DNA from: Candidatus Gastranaerophilales bacterium
GTDB taxonomy: Bacteria; Cyanobacteriota; Vampirovibrionia; Gastranaerophilales; Gastranaerophilaceae
Direction of reading: 5' to 3'
Assembly: GCA_016280955.1 (NCBI GenBank)
Contig: JAEEHV010000043.1
Location: 1-64,000 of the forward strand
DNA: 64,000 nt
The first letter of the stretch is position 1. Each line of letters opens with the position of its first letter. This document shows, one piece after another, positions 8,585-17,571 of this stretch. Below the pieces are notes generated by a model that was not told where the DNA came from, made no database searches, and saw only the letters and a list, made by a program, of their open reading frames with translations. The position numbers were made by a program, and so were the translations under genes.

Positions 8585-9502
8585 ATGCATGTTGATGGCA
8601 ATAACGGAACAGAACAAGTTCAACAAAAACCAACAATAACTGAACAATTTGATAATCTGACAAAAGATGTAGGTCAGTCTAATTATCAATTGGCAAATAA
8701 TTTAGCCGGTTTAAATGAAACTGTTAATAATTTATCAAAAGATGTCAATAAAAAAATAACAGAATTTTTTAACAACGACGATAATCTAACAGATGCAAAC
8801 GGTAATGTTAAAGGAAAAATATCAACCGTTGAAAAATCTCAGTTAGAGACAATTAGTTCTTCTGCACAAAATTTATATTATACACTTCGTGGAAAAATGA
8901 ATAATTTGGGAAAAGATACAACGGAATTATTCAAAAAAATACAAGATAACCTGTTAAACATTATGAATAATACAAGAACTGCGAAAACAGGAGAAATGCC
9001 GGAAATAGAAACTGAAGATGAAGTTGTAAGCAGAAATCAAGCACAAGAACCTGATGATACAGATGCAAATAATAAACAAGCTGTTATGAACGAAACACAA
9101 TGGCTGGCATCCGTTTCAGATGATGTAAGAAATGCATATCTTAGAATCGTAAATCCTGAAAATTATCAAGGTCATGGCGGTCCCAGAGATGTTGCACAAA
9201 AATCACCTAACGGAAAAATCGGAGGCTTATTAGGCATCATTAGAGATTTTAAACTTAATCAGGCTCAAGTAAATTTCCTTAAGAGAGAAATCGAAATATA
9301 TAAAGAGCAGGCAAAACTAAACGGTTCTCAAGATAGTTCGGAGCAAAGTTACGATACACAATCAGATGAACAATTTGGTTCCAAATTTTACAAGACTCCG
9401 GGGAATGGTGAAAAATATTATCAAGCAATGACATCAGCAGCTCATGAAGAAAATGACAAATTTTACGAAGCAATGACAGGAAAAAAACCACCCAAAAAGT
9501 AG
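8585..9502 (+). CDS. unknown hydrophilic, mostly helical protein
   Basis: This 305-residue protein has no recognised family, no signal peptide and no membrane segment. The first ~130 residues are rich in Asn, Thr and Leu with helix-forming spacing (for example GLNETVNNLSKDVNKKITEF) and could be coiled coil. The C-terminal region contains two short similar units (KYYQAMTSA and KFYEAMTGK). The ATG is preceded by AAGGAG. It sits between ribD and convergent glycosyltransferase genes, and nothing nearby indicates a role. Confidence 0.75.
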   Translation: MHVDGNNGTEQVQQKPTITEQFDNLTKDVGQSNYQLANNLAGLNETVNNLSKDVNKKITEFFNNDDNLTDANGNVKGKISTVEKSQLETISSSAQNLYYTLRGKMNNLGKDTTELFKKIQDNLLNIMNNTRTAKTGEMPEIETEDEVVSRNQAQEPDDTDANNKQAVMNETQWLASVSDDVRNAYLRIVNPENYQGHGGPRDVAQKSPNGKIGGLLGIIRDFKLNQAQVNFLKREIEIYKEQAKLNGSQDSSEQSYDTQSDEQFGSKFYKTPGNGEKYYQAMTSAAHEENDKFYEAMTGKKPPKK

Positions 9503-9579
9503 AATACTATAACCAATAAAATTCTTTTATAGTCAGTTAAGTGTATTATTTTACACCACGAACTAAAAAGAAAAAATCC

Positions 9580-10524
9580 TTACTTATCCTTTAATTCAAT
9601 TTTTCTGACTCTTGTTTGGATATCTTCTATCAGTTTGCGGTTAATGGAGAGAAGTTCTCCCATTATGGCTATTATTACAAGCTGAACTGATGAAATCAGA
9701 ATTATTGATGAAAGAATCAGTGATTGGATGTGTCCGTTACCATTTCCCGTCAGATAAAAGTATAAAAACCTTCCGCCAAGTCCAAGCCCCATGATGCCTG
9801 CCAGTATGGCGAGAATCATAAAAAATCTGAACGGACGATAAATGATAAACATTCTGATTGTAGTTTTCATAGATTTAAAAATATAGTCAAAAATATTTTT
9901 AACAAGTCTTGATTTTCTTGTGTTGGGATTAACTCTTATCGGCACTGATGTTACACGTAAATCTTTTGCACCTGCCTGAACGAGAGTTTCCATTGTGTAT
10001 GTATAATTATCAAAAATATTTAAACGAAATGCAGCCTCTTTTGTAAAAGCTCTAAAACCGCTCGGTGCATCATCAACACGGGTTGAAGATAGCAGTCTTA
10101 AAACTGCTGAACCCAGTTTTTGAAGAAGTTTTTTTAATAAAGAAAAATCCTTAATAGAAAAAATATCTCTTGCACCTATTACAATATCAGCTTCATGATT
10201 TAGTATAGGTTTTACAAGGTTTTCGATATCTTTTGCACAATACTGATTATCGGCATCAGTGTTAACTATAATATCCGCTCCGAGTTTTAAACACTCCTGA
10301 AGTCCGGTACGGAAAGCATTTGCAAGACCTTTATTCGGCTTGATATTTATTACATTTGCACCCCAATCCATTGCAATCTGTTCTGTATTATCTGTTGAAC
10401 CGTCATTTATTACCAAAACTTCAAGAGCATCTATACCCTCAACAGTTTTCGGCAAATCATTGAGTGTGGTTAATAAGTTCTCTTCTTCGTTAAAACAAGG
10501 TATTTGAATAATAAGCTTTGTCAT
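9580..10524 (-). CDS. GT2-family glycosyltransferase, DPM1/polyprenyl-phosphate type
   Basis: This enzyme probably transfers a sugar from a nucleotide donor to polyprenyl phosphate on the inner face of the membrane. The GT-A fold shows IPCFNEEENL at the N-terminus, VLVINDGSTDNT, and the metal-binding NTDADNQY. The C-terminus has two membrane segments (RFFMILAILAGIMGLGLGG and the SLILSSIILISSVQLVIIA stretch). The track starts further upstream at 10674. The ATG at 10524 (MTKLIIQIPCF) fits the family and has a TTGCAC-N17-TATAAT promoter ending 7 bases upstream, so the mRNA is probably leaderless. The divergent neighbour is a GT39-like enzyme that would use such a lipid-linked donor. Confidence 0.9.
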   Translation of the reverse strand: MTKLIIQIPCFNEEENLLTTLNDLPKTVEGIDALEVLVINDGSTDNTEQIAMDWGANVINIKPNKGLANAFRTGLQECLKLGADIIVNTDADNQYCAKDIENLVKPILNHEADIVIGARDIFSIKDFSLLKKLLQKLGSAVLRLLSSTRVDDAPSGFRAFTKEAAFRLNIFDNYTYTMETLVQAGAKDLRVTSVPIRVNPNTRKSRLVKNIFDYIFKSMKTTIRMFIIYRPFRFFMILAILAGIMGLGLGGRFLYFYLTGNGNGHIQSLILSSIILISSVQLVIIAIMGELLSINRKLIEDIQTRVRKIELKDK

Positions 10525-10531
10525 GTAAAAT

Positions 10532-10560
10532 ATTATATATAAAGTTTGGCTGTGGTGCAA
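10532..10560 (-). promoter_or_regulatory. promoter of the GT2 gene (predicted leaderless)
   Basis: On the minus strand: TTGCAC, 17-base spacer, TATAAT, then 7 bases to the ATG at 10524. No ribosome site lies between, and the predicted transcription start falls at or next to the start codon. Confidence 0.8.
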
Positions 10561-10570
10561 GGGAGAGAAA

Positions 10571-12034
10571 ATGCCGTTTATAATTCTGCTGGGACTTGTA
10601 TTAAGATTAACATACATAATAAAACCTGAAGGTTTGTGGAATGACGAATATGTAAGCTGGATGATTGCAAACACTCCTTTTTTTGAAGGTTTTTGGAATG
10701 GAATTGTTAAACAATGTCACATGCCGTTATATTACTTGTATTTAAAACCTTTTTCGCACTGTTCCGATTTTATATTACGTCTGACATCAGTAATTCCGGG
10801 AGTTTTGGCAATTCCGGCAATGTATTTTGCCGGTAAAGAATATTCTAAAAAAACAGGCTATTTTGCTGCAATAGCCACTTCTGTTCTTTCTTTTGTCATA
10901 TATTATTCTCAGGAAGTCAGGTTTTATTCGCTTCTGTTCCTTTTATCTGCTCTGCTGTTACTGTTTACGATAAGAGCAATTAAAGAACCTTCAAAAAAGA
11001 ATCTGGTTATATTTAATATTTTAAGCATTACTGTTATTTTCACACATGTTTTAGGATTTATTTTTGTTTTCTTTAACTATTTGTATTTCATCTACAAACA
11101 AAAATTATTCTCTAAATGCTCCCGCAAACAAATTTTAACAGGGCTTTTATTAACAATTGCCGTATTGTTTATTTTATTTTATTTAGGCTCAAATATACTT
11201 TGGCAGAGGTCGTTTTCCCAATGGTGGGGAACGTTTGGTTACACAAATATTTTGTTTTTATTCAGTGATTTCTTTTCTCCGATTTTAACAAATAATATAA
11301 ATGCACAGCCTGTTTTCTTTTATAACAGCAACATCACATTCTGGCTGTTGATTCCGACGCTTATTGCAGTTTTCTGTATGATTTTTGGAATTAAAAATAA
11401 CAAAGGCTTCACTGCTGTTTCATTCTTAACCGTAATAACTCTTGCCATATTGGCAAAATTTGGCTTAATCGTATTTATCACAAAATATTCTATTGAAGTT
11501 CTTCCCGTTTTTATAATAATTATGGTGTGTGGTGCTGCACGACTTAAAAGAACGGGGCTGATTCTTTTTATTCTTTTTGTAACACTTCATTTATTATCTT
11601 TCTTTTCTCCATATTACGTTACTAAAATCATGAGGCACGAAGGGAATCGAATTGTTGGTGAAATACTTAACGCAAGAAAACCTCAGAATGCAATTTTTAC
11701 TTATTATGCACCGGATAGGTTTTTAAGATACACAGATTTAAACGGAATAAAAACTTATGACATTAGTAAAACATACCGCTTTAAATATGCCGAAAAACCC
11801 GAACAGATATTTGATGAAATTCCAAAAAACCAAACAGTTTCATTAATTATTCTGAATACGGTAAGTTTTTATCCTGAAGATGAAATAAACAATAATAAAG
11901 ATATTCCTGAAATGTTCAAAACATATTCTCATATAAAAAACAAACTGTATGACACAATAGAAAACAGGAATTATGGTATTTTGTACTCCGATAATATAGG
12001 CGGATGGACAGTTTTAACATTTAAAACAAAATAG
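10571..12034 (+). CDS. GT39/ArnT-like polytopic glycosyltransferase
   Basis: This 487-residue membrane protein resembles the dolichyl-phosphate-mannose-type mannosyltransferases (PMT_2/GT-C fold), which move a sugar from a polyprenyl-phosphate carrier to an extracytoplasmic acceptor. An acidic pair in the first external loop (GLWNDEYVSW, Asp25-Glu26) matches the GT-C catalytic motif. About ten hydrophobic segments follow, then a soluble C-terminal domain of ~130 residues. The ATG has a GGGAGA site. It is divergent from a GT2 enzyme that may make its lipid-linked donor. The acceptor, possibly the LPS core or a protein, cannot be told. Confidence 0.82.
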   Translation: MPFIILLGLVLRLTYIIKPEGLWNDEYVSWMIANTPFFEGFWNGIVKQCHMPLYYLYLKPFSHCSDFILRLTSVIPGVLAIPAMYFAGKEYSKKTGYFAAIATSVLSFVIYYSQEVRFYSLLFLLSALLLLFTIRAIKEPSKKNLVIFNILSITVIFTHVLGFIFVFFNYLYFIYKQKLFSKCSRKQILTGLLLTIAVLFILFYLGSNILWQRSFSQWWGTFGYTNILFLFSDFFSPILTNNINAQPVFFYNSNITFWLLIPTLIAVFCMIFGIKNNKGFTAVSFLTVITLAILAKFGLIVFITKYSIEVLPVFIIIMVCGAARLKRTGLILFILFVTLHLLSFFSPYYVTKIMRHEGNRIVGEILNARKPQNAIFTYYAPDRFLRYTDLNGIKTYDISKTYRFKYAEKPEQIFDEIPKNQTVSLIILNTVSFYPEDEINNNKDIPEMFKTYSHIKNKLYDTIENRNYGILYSDNIGGWTVLTFKTK

Positions 12035-12066
12035 AAAACCATAAATTTTTATACTAAAATTTTGTT

Positions 12067-13236
12067 ATGAACATTACTGTAAATCAAACAAAAAAAGCTA
12101 TAGTCTGGTTATGTGCTGCACACCTTGTATGCGATATATATACGGGCTTTTTAAACCCTATTATGCCGTTTATTGCATCAAAGCTGGGATTTTCGATGGC
12201 TGTTGCCGCAGTTATTATAAGTATTGCTCACATTTGTTCTTCCATGCTTCAGCCGCTTTTTGGTTTTTTTGCAGATAATATTATAAAAAGATTTTTTATA
12301 TTTTGGGGGTTAATACTTGTTTCGATATTTATTCCGCTTGCACCTAATGCACCAAATATACCTTTTCTCATACTTTTCATGGTACTCGGAAGTTTGGGCG
12401 GAAGTTTTTTTCACCCACAAGGCATAGGATTTGTAAATATTTTTTCCGGCAAAAATACTTCTGACAACATGGGAACTTTTATAAGCATGGGTTCGGTAGG
12501 TTTTGCTTTCGGACCTCTCGTAGCAGCACTTATTACACAAGTCATGGGGTTAGGAATGATATCCCGAACATCATTCGTCGGATTGATACTTGCAGCATCA
12601 ATGTTTTTGTTTGTGCCTAAACTTTCGGTTATTGAAAAGAAACCCGAACATAACAAATTTACCGAATCGTTTAAAGAAATATTCAGTTCTAATCAAATGA
12701 ATCTGCTTATGCTTGTTGCAATGATGAAATCTCTTGTTGCAAACAGCTGCGGTATCTTATTACCATTTTTGTGGAAAAATATGGGACATTCACCTTTCTA
12801 TATAGGATTTGCTCTGTTTTTATTCATATTTGCCGGAGCAATAGGTTCTTTTGTAAGTCCGAAAGTTGAAAGAAGATTCGGTTCTAAGCCGGTAATATAT
12901 TTTTCAATGTGTGCATCATTTCCGATGATGATTCTGTTTGCAATGACATATAAAACATTTCCTGTTCTTTCAATGATTTTATACGGAATAATAGGATTTA
13001 CAACAATGCTTGCACAGCCTGTTATCATGGTTTGGGCACAGAGAACACTGCCGAAATACAAAAGTATCGTTGCCGGATTTATTAACGGTTTTTGCTGGGG
13101 TACGGTCGCACTTTGTATGTCATTCCTTGGTGCCGTTGCTCAAAAATTCGGTATTATACAAGTTTTGGTGGTATTAAGCATGATTCCGATTTTTGCTTCG
13201 TTTAGTGTTAAAAGTTTAAACGAAAATTCACAGTAA
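12067..13236 (+). CDS. MFS transporter, fosmidomycin-resistance (Fsr)-like
   Basis: This is a 12-segment major facilitator transporter of 389 residues, probably an exporter. The N-terminus (VWLCAAHLVCDIYTGFLNPI), the loop between segments 2 and 3, and GGSFFHPQGIGFV resemble Fsr-type exporters, where GSAFHPEG is typical. The real substrate is unknown. No ribosome site is obvious; TATACT and TAAAAT lie 11 and 6 bases before the ATG, so this may be a further leaderless gene, less clear than the others. It lies 32 bases after the GT39-like gene. Confidence 0.88.
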   Translation: MNITVNQTKKAIVWLCAAHLVCDIYTGFLNPIMPFIASKLGFSMAVAAVIISIAHICSSMLQPLFGFFADNIIKRFFIFWGLILVSIFIPLAPNAPNIPFLILFMVLGSLGGSFFHPQGIGFVNIFSGKNTSDNMGTFISMGSVGFAFGPLVAALITQVMGLGMISRTSFVGLILAASMFLFVPKLSVIEKKPEHNKFTESFKEIFSSNQMNLLMLVAMMKSLVANSCGILLPFLWKNMGHSPFYIGFALFLFIFAGAIGSFVSPKVERRFGSKPVIYFSMCASFPMMILFAMTYKTFPVLSMILYGIIGFTTMLAQPVIMVWAQRTLPKYKSIVAGFINGFCWGTVALCMSFLGAVAQKFGIIQVLVVLSMIPIFASFSVKSLNENSQ

Positions 13237-13270
13237 GCAGCTTTTCTGTTTTTAATTTTACAGAATCTGT

Positions 13271-13298
13271 TTTACTTTAGCCCTATTTGTAATACAAT
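13271..13298 (+). promoter_or_regulatory. promoter of pheT
   Basis: TTTACT (13271-13276), 16-base spacer, TACAAT (13293-13298). The pheT ATG lies 24 bases further, with an AGAGAGGT ribosome site. Confidence 0.65.
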
Positions 13299-13322
13299 AA
13301 AAGAAAACAGAGAGGTATAAAT

Positions 13323-15806
13323 ATGCAGGTTTCATTAAACTGGTTGAATGAATTAGTTGATTTAAAAGATATAAGTGTCGAACAGATTGCTCATGAGCTT
13401 ACTATGAGTGGTTTGGAGGTTGAAGAAATTGAGGAAGTAAAACCTCAGTTTACAAATATAATTACCGCAAGAATAGAAAAAATAGATGCACATCCAAATT
13501 CTGACAGATTACATTTGGTTACCGTTAATACGGGTAATGCATTAAAAACAGTCGTATGCGGCGGTCAAAATATTGCAGTAGGACAAATAATTCCTTATGC
13601 ATCAGTCGGAAGCAAAGTACTTGACAGAAAAACAGGCGAACAGTTTGAACTCACACCTGCAGTTATCAGAGGTGTTGAATCTCAGGGTATGCTCTGTTCT
13701 GATGATGAACTCGGCGTTGCTGACAGAAATTATCAGGAAGAAGACGGAATCTTAATTCTTAACAGAATATTTCCTAACGTCGGAATTGGTGTTGATGTAG
13801 AAAATGTTTTAGGTTTTGAAAAAGATTATATTTTACATACAGCTCCAACGGCAAACAGAGGTGATCAAATGTCTGTTATCGGTATTGCAAGAGAATTGAG
13901 TGCATTATTTGACAGACCTATGACAGCCCCTACCACTACCCTCCCCGGTGGAGAGGGAGAAACACCCGACTTTAAAGTCGAAATAAAAGATTATGATGTT
14001 TGTAAATATTATTCAATCGGTATTTTAAAAGGTATAAATATTAAATCCTCTCCTGATTGGATGCAAAAAAGATTAGTTGCATCAGGTATCAGAGCAATAA
14101 ATAATGTTGTTGATATTACAAACTACGTTATGTTAGAATATGGCACTCCGCTTCATGCATTTGATTATGATAAATTAAACGGTTATTTGTGCGTAAGACG
14201 TGCTGAAGAAGGCGAAAAAATTATCACTCTTGATGAAGTTGAAAGAACAATGACAAGAGATACAGTTGTTATAGCTACGGAAAAAGAAGCTGTCTGCCTT
14301 GGCGGTGTTTTTGGAGGACACAATTCGGAAATAGATGAAAACTCAAAAAATCTGGCTCTTGAAGCAGCATACTTCACAGCTCAATCCAACAGAAAAAGTT
14401 CAAGAAGTGTCGGTTATAAATCTGATGCATGCTCAAGATTTGAAAGAGGAATTGATATTAAAGCCGTCCACAAAGGTCTTATGAGAGCAGTCGAGCTTCT
14501 GATAAAATATGCGGATGCCAAATTTGAAGGCTATGTTGAAACAGGTGATGACAAACCGGAACCCGTTACCATAACTTTAAGATTCCCGCAAATAAAGAGA
14601 ATTTTGGGCTGTGACATAGATGCAGAAAAAGCATTAACAATATTGGAAAGACTGGGCTTCACAATACTGGGTAAAAACGAAGTTGCCTGCAGAGTTGAAG
14701 TTCCTTCGTTCCGTGCGGATGATGTAACAAGAGAAGTTGATTTGATTGAAGAAATTGCAAGAATTAACGGATACGACAAAATTACACCTACTTTACCGAA
14801 CAGAGCCGGTACGGCAGAAATATCATCGGCAGAAAGAGTTATTGAAAAAATTCACTCACTCATGAGAAGTGCAGGACTTAATGAACTTCAGACATCATCA
14901 CTTATCGGTGAGCCGTTATTAAAACAATTTAACATGACTTTTGATAAAGAAAAGGCTATATATGTTGAAAATCCGGCATCCGAAGATTGCACAATGTTAA
15001 GACAAACTCTTATGGCAAGTCTTTTAAATATTGTAAAATACAATTACGATAACGGACAAAAAGATTTTTGGGGCTATGAAATCGGAAGAAGTTACCTGAA
15101 AACAGGAGAAACTGACGAGAAAAATTCCGGTGTAAAAGAAACCTTAACCCTTGCCGGCATAATTACCGGTAATGTTCAAAACTCATTATGGCAGCCCTCA
15201 GGAGAAGTCGATTTCTACACAGTTAAAGGTATTGTAGACAAAGTTCTTGAAGAGTTAGGACTTTCAAAAAGAATAAAATATGCTCTGCTTGCAGATTCAC
15301 CTCTCGCAGATTCTCACGGCTGTTTACATCCATACAAAACTGCCGTATTAACTCTGCTTGGGAAACAACCGGCTGTTGTCGGATATTATGGCGAGGTTCA
15401 TCCTGAAGTCAGAAGTAAATTAAAACTCAATCAAAATGCATTTTTATTTAAACTTGATTTAAATATGATAATAGAAGCCTTTAACGAATCAGTACCCAGA
15501 TTCAAAAAATTACCGCAATTCCCTGAAGTTCAGAGAGATTTGGCTGTAATTATCCCTGAAAAAACTTCCTGGGATGAACTTGAAAAAATAATCAAAAAAG
15601 GAATCGCAAATAATATATTCAACGGATGCGAAGTTTTTGATGTTTATCAGGGAGAACACGTACAGGAAGGCTTTAAGTCAATGGCATTCAGAATAAAAAT
15701 GCAGGATGCAAATGCAACAATGACTGATGATATTATTGAAGCACAAATGGCAAATGTTCGTGCCACATTAAAAAAAGCTTTGCCTGAATTAAGTTTCAGA
15801 GAATAA
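13323..15806 (+). CDS. pheT: phenylalanine-tRNA ligase beta subunit
   Basis: PheT pairs with PheS to charge tRNA(Phe) and carries the editing site. The domain order is normal: a start MQVSLNWLNELVDL, an EMAP/OB tRNA-binding domain (about 40-155), the B3/B4 editing region (RAINNVVDITNYVMLEYG, around 260), B5, a synthetase-like core, and the C-terminal anticodon-binding FDX-ACB domain (about 735-827). The length (827) is standard. pheS is not adjacent; the upstream gene is an MFS exporter. Around residues 202-214 the linker APTTTLPGGEGETPD is encoded by unusually GC-rich DNA (see the repeat entry). Confidence 0.97.
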   Translation: MQVSLNWLNELVDLKDISVEQIAHELTMSGLEVEEIEEVKPQFTNIITARIEKIDAHPNSDRLHLVTVNTGNALKTVVCGGQNIAVGQIIPYASVGSKVLDRKTGEQFELTPAVIRGVESQGMLCSDDELGVADRNYQEEDGILILNRIFPNVGIGVDVENVLGFEKDYILHTAPTANRGDQMSVIGIARELSALFDRPMTAPTTTLPGGEGETPDFKVEIKDYDVCKYYSIGILKGINIKSSPDWMQKRLVASGIRAINNVVDITNYVMLEYGTPLHAFDYDKLNGYLCVRRAEEGEKIITLDEVERTMTRDTVVIATEKEAVCLGGVFGGHNSEIDENSKNLALEAAYFTAQSNRKSSRSVGYKSDACSRFERGIDIKAVHKGLMRAVELLIKYADAKFEGYVETGDDKPEPVTITLRFPQIKRILGCDIDAEKALTILERLGFTILGKNEVACRVEVPSFRADDVTREVDLIEEIARINGYDKITPTLPNRAGTAEISSAERVIEKIHSLMRSAGLNELQTSSLIGEPLLKQFNMTFDKEKAIYVENPASEDCTMLRQTLMASLLNIVKYNYDNGQKDFWGYEIGRSYLKTGETDEKNSGVKETLTLAGIITGNVQNSLWQPSGEVDFYTVKGIVDKVLEELGLSKRIKYALLADSPLADSHGCLHPYKTAVLTLLGKQPAVVGYYGEVHPEVRSKLKLNQNAFLFKLDLNMIIEAFNESVPRFKKLPQFPEVQRDLAVIIPEKTSWDELEKIIKKGIANNIFNGCEVFDVYQGEHVQEGFKSMAFRIKMQDANATMTDDIIEAQMANVRATLKKALPELSFRE
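13926..13966 (+). repeat. GC-rich palindrome-like tract inside pheT
   Basis: A ~40-base stretch rich in CCC and GGG (core CCCTCCCCGGTGGAGAGGG) stands out from AT-rich surroundings. Its arms CCCTC and GAGGG (or CTCC and GGAG) can pair. It keeps the reading frame and encodes TTTLPGGEGET, in the flexible linker before the next pheT domain. It looks like a small palindromic repeat fixed in frame. No second copy was seen in this window. Confidence 0.45.
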
Positions 15807-15858
15807 TATAATTTAAAGATTAATCATACTAATAATAATTTGGGAAGGATTTTTTACA

Positions 15859-16272
15859 ATGAATGTAAGAGCAATTAAAACTGCTGAATCTCAGAATGCA
15901 GTAAATGAAATAAAAATGATTACAAAAAGGGAAGTCGTTAATATTTCGACAAAGGTACCAAAAGAACTCGTTCAGATACGTATGTACATGCAATCGGATG
16001 AATATATTAAGGACACCAGAAACAGAATGTTTTATAACATCGTTAATGACATGATGAATTGCAGAGATAATATAGTAAACGAAATAAATGATATTAACAC
16101 AGTACTAAAAGGACAGGCTGTTCAGGGAATCAACGGTTTTTTGAGATTGCAAAAAGAAATTGCAAAAGATTTTAACATCAACTTTGATAATGAACCGACT
16201 ATTCATACAATGTTCCAAAGCAAATATAAACAACTCAAAGACTCTATCCATGAATTAGTAAATCATTATTAA
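15859..16272 (+). CDS. unknown small helical protein
   Basis: This 137-residue protein has no recognised family. It is hydrophilic and predicted helical, with no signal or membrane segment. Segments such as NRMFYNIVNDMMNCRDNIVNEINDI suggest a helical bundle. The start has a GGGAAGGA site 11 bases upstream. It follows pheT by 52 bases and converges with the MBL-fold gene. Size and composition would suit a small chaperone or adaptor, but nothing specific supports that. Confidence 0.75.
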   Translation: MNVRAIKTAESQNAVNEIKMITKREVVNISTKVPKELVQIRMYMQSDEYIKDTRNRMFYNIVNDMMNCRDNIVNEINDINTVLKGQAVQGINGFLRLQKEIAKDFNINFDNEPTIHTMFQSKYKQLKDSIHELVNHY

Positions 16273-16287
16273 TAAAACAGGCAGCAT

Positions 16288-16893
16288 TTACAAAAACTGA
16301 TTGTGTTCCCGTTCCCACTTAACATCAGTTGTTTTACCATGTCCGGGATATATTTCTGTATCATCCGGTAATGTAAAAATTTTATTTTCGATGCTTTCTA
16401 CTATTTGGTCGAAATCACCGCCCTCAAGGTCGCATCTTCCTACTGACTCCCTGAAAATAGTATCGCCGGAAAACAGTTTTCCGTCTGCATAATAACAAAC
16501 TCCGCCCGGTGTATGTCCCGGAGTATGAATAACTTTAATCTCAGTTTCACCAAGCTTTATAATATCACCGTCATTAACATAGATATCTACATTTGGAATT
16601 GTTATATCAGGAATTCCAAACATCGGCAAATACTGATTTGCTTTTTTTAATTCGTTCAAATCAGCATTATGCATTACAATTTTGGCATTTGTTGGTCTTA
16701 TGCCTGCGACATGATCAAAATGACCGTGCGTTAAAAGAATGTACTTTAATTCCGCACCGATATCTTTTATTGTTTTTGCAATTTCAGTATCAACACTTGA
16801 ACAATCAACCAATGCAGCTTCTTTTGTTTTTTCATCAATAATAAGATAATTATTATTGTCTATTGGCGGTTCCCGAAAAATTTTTACAATCAT
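16288..16893 (-). CDS. MBL-fold metallohydrolase, glyoxalase II-like
   Basis: This soluble metallo-beta-lactamase-fold hydrolase has the two-metal motif THGHFDH (55-61), a later HTPGHTPGG, the bridging Asp in FSGDTIF, and the final metal His in YPGHGKTT. Such small glyoxalase-II-like enzymes hydrolyse thioesters, but without the C-terminal glutathione-binding domain the substrate is uncertain. The track starts at a TTG (16911); the ATG at 16893 (MIVKIFREPP) is preferred because a TTGGAA-N17-TATTAT promoter ends 6 bases before it. It is divergent from the rubredoxin flavoprotein gene. Confidence 0.9.
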   Translation of the reverse strand: MIVKIFREPPIDNNNYLIIDEKTKEAALVDCSSVDTEIAKTIKDIGAELKYILLTHGHFDHVAGIRPTNAKIVMHNADLNELKKANQYLPMFGIPDITIPNVDIYVNDGDIIKLGETEIKVIHTPGHTPGGVCYYADGKLFSGDTIFRESVGRCDLEGGDFDQIVESIENKIFTLPDDTEIYPGHGKTTDVKWEREHNQFL

Positions 16894-16899
16894 AAATCT

Positions 16900-16928
16900 A
16901 TAATATCGCAAAAATTTGCTAATTCCAA
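16900..16928 (-). promoter_or_regulatory. promoter of the MBL-fold gene (predicted leaderless)
   Basis: On the minus strand: TTGGAA, 17-base spacer, TATTAT, 6 bases, ATG (16893). The predicted RNA begins at or next to the start codon. Confidence 0.75.
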
Positions 16929-16965
16929 TTTATATATGATAGAATAAACAAAAAAGGGAGTTTAT

Positions 16966-17568
16966 ATGGATACAAAAGCATTGTTTAATATAGGATATGG
17001 GCTTTATGTTCTTACCGCAAATGAAGGAACTAAGGATAACGGATGTATTATTAATACCGTTATGCAGGTAACTTCAAATCCGCTGCAGGTTTCAATTACT
17101 GTTAACAAACAGAATTATACAACCGCTATGATTCAAAGAACAAAAAAGTTTAACGTTTCAATGCTAACAGAAAAAACAGATTTTGAAACTTTCAAACACT
17201 TCGGATATCAATCGGGAGCAACTTGTAATAAATTCGAAAATTATAATGACACAAAAAGAAGCCCTAACGGAGTATTATACTTAACAAAAAACACAAATGC
17301 ATTCCTTTCGGGTTATGTAAAACAGGAACTTGATTTGGGTTCGCATATATTGTTTATCGGACAGCTCGTTGCTGCGGAAGTTTTGAGTGAAGAACCAAGT
17401 GTAAGTTACGCATATTACCAAAAAAATATAAAACCAAAGCCGCAGGAAACTAAAAAATCAGGCTGGCGATGCAAAATATGCGGATATATATATGAAGGTG
17501 AAACATTACCTGATGATTATATCTGTCCTTTGTGCAAACACGGTGCCGTTGATTTTGAAAAAATATAA
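16966..17568 (+). CDS. flavin reductase-rubredoxin fusion (high-molecular-weight rubredoxin type)
   Basis: This 200-residue protein combines an N-terminal FMN-binding flavin-reductase-like domain (about 1-160) with a C-terminal rubredoxin (about 163-200). The rubredoxin iron site is visible as CKICGY and CPLCK. In anaerobes such Hrb proteins pass electrons from NAD(P)H to flavodiiron or other peroxide/oxygen/NO-reducing proteins in the cytoplasm. The start has an AAAGGGAG site. The divergent neighbour is an MBL-fold hydrolase. The C-terminus meets a convergent unknown gene 3 bases away. Confidence 0.92.
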   Translation: MDTKALFNIGYGLYVLTANEGTKDNGCIINTVMQVTSNPLQVSITVNKQNYTTAMIQRTKKFNVSMLTEKTDFETFKHFGYQSGATCNKFENYNDTKRSPNGVLYLTKNTNAFLSGYVKQELDLGSHILFIGQLVAAEVLSEEPSVSYAYYQKNIKPKPQETKKSGWRCKICGYIYEGETLPDDYICPLCKHGAVDFEKI

Positions 17569-17571
17569 TAA

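Noticed and set aside
9503-9579. Short hairpins (ACTATAA/TTATAGT and GTGTA/TACAC) between convergent genes as terminators
   Set aside because: They are weak AT-rich stems without a clear T run; possible but not supported.
12050-12066. TATACT/TAAAAT just before the MFS start as a leaderless promoter
   Set aside because: No -35 is visible and the -10 matches are weaker than in the other seven cases, so it is left out of that list.
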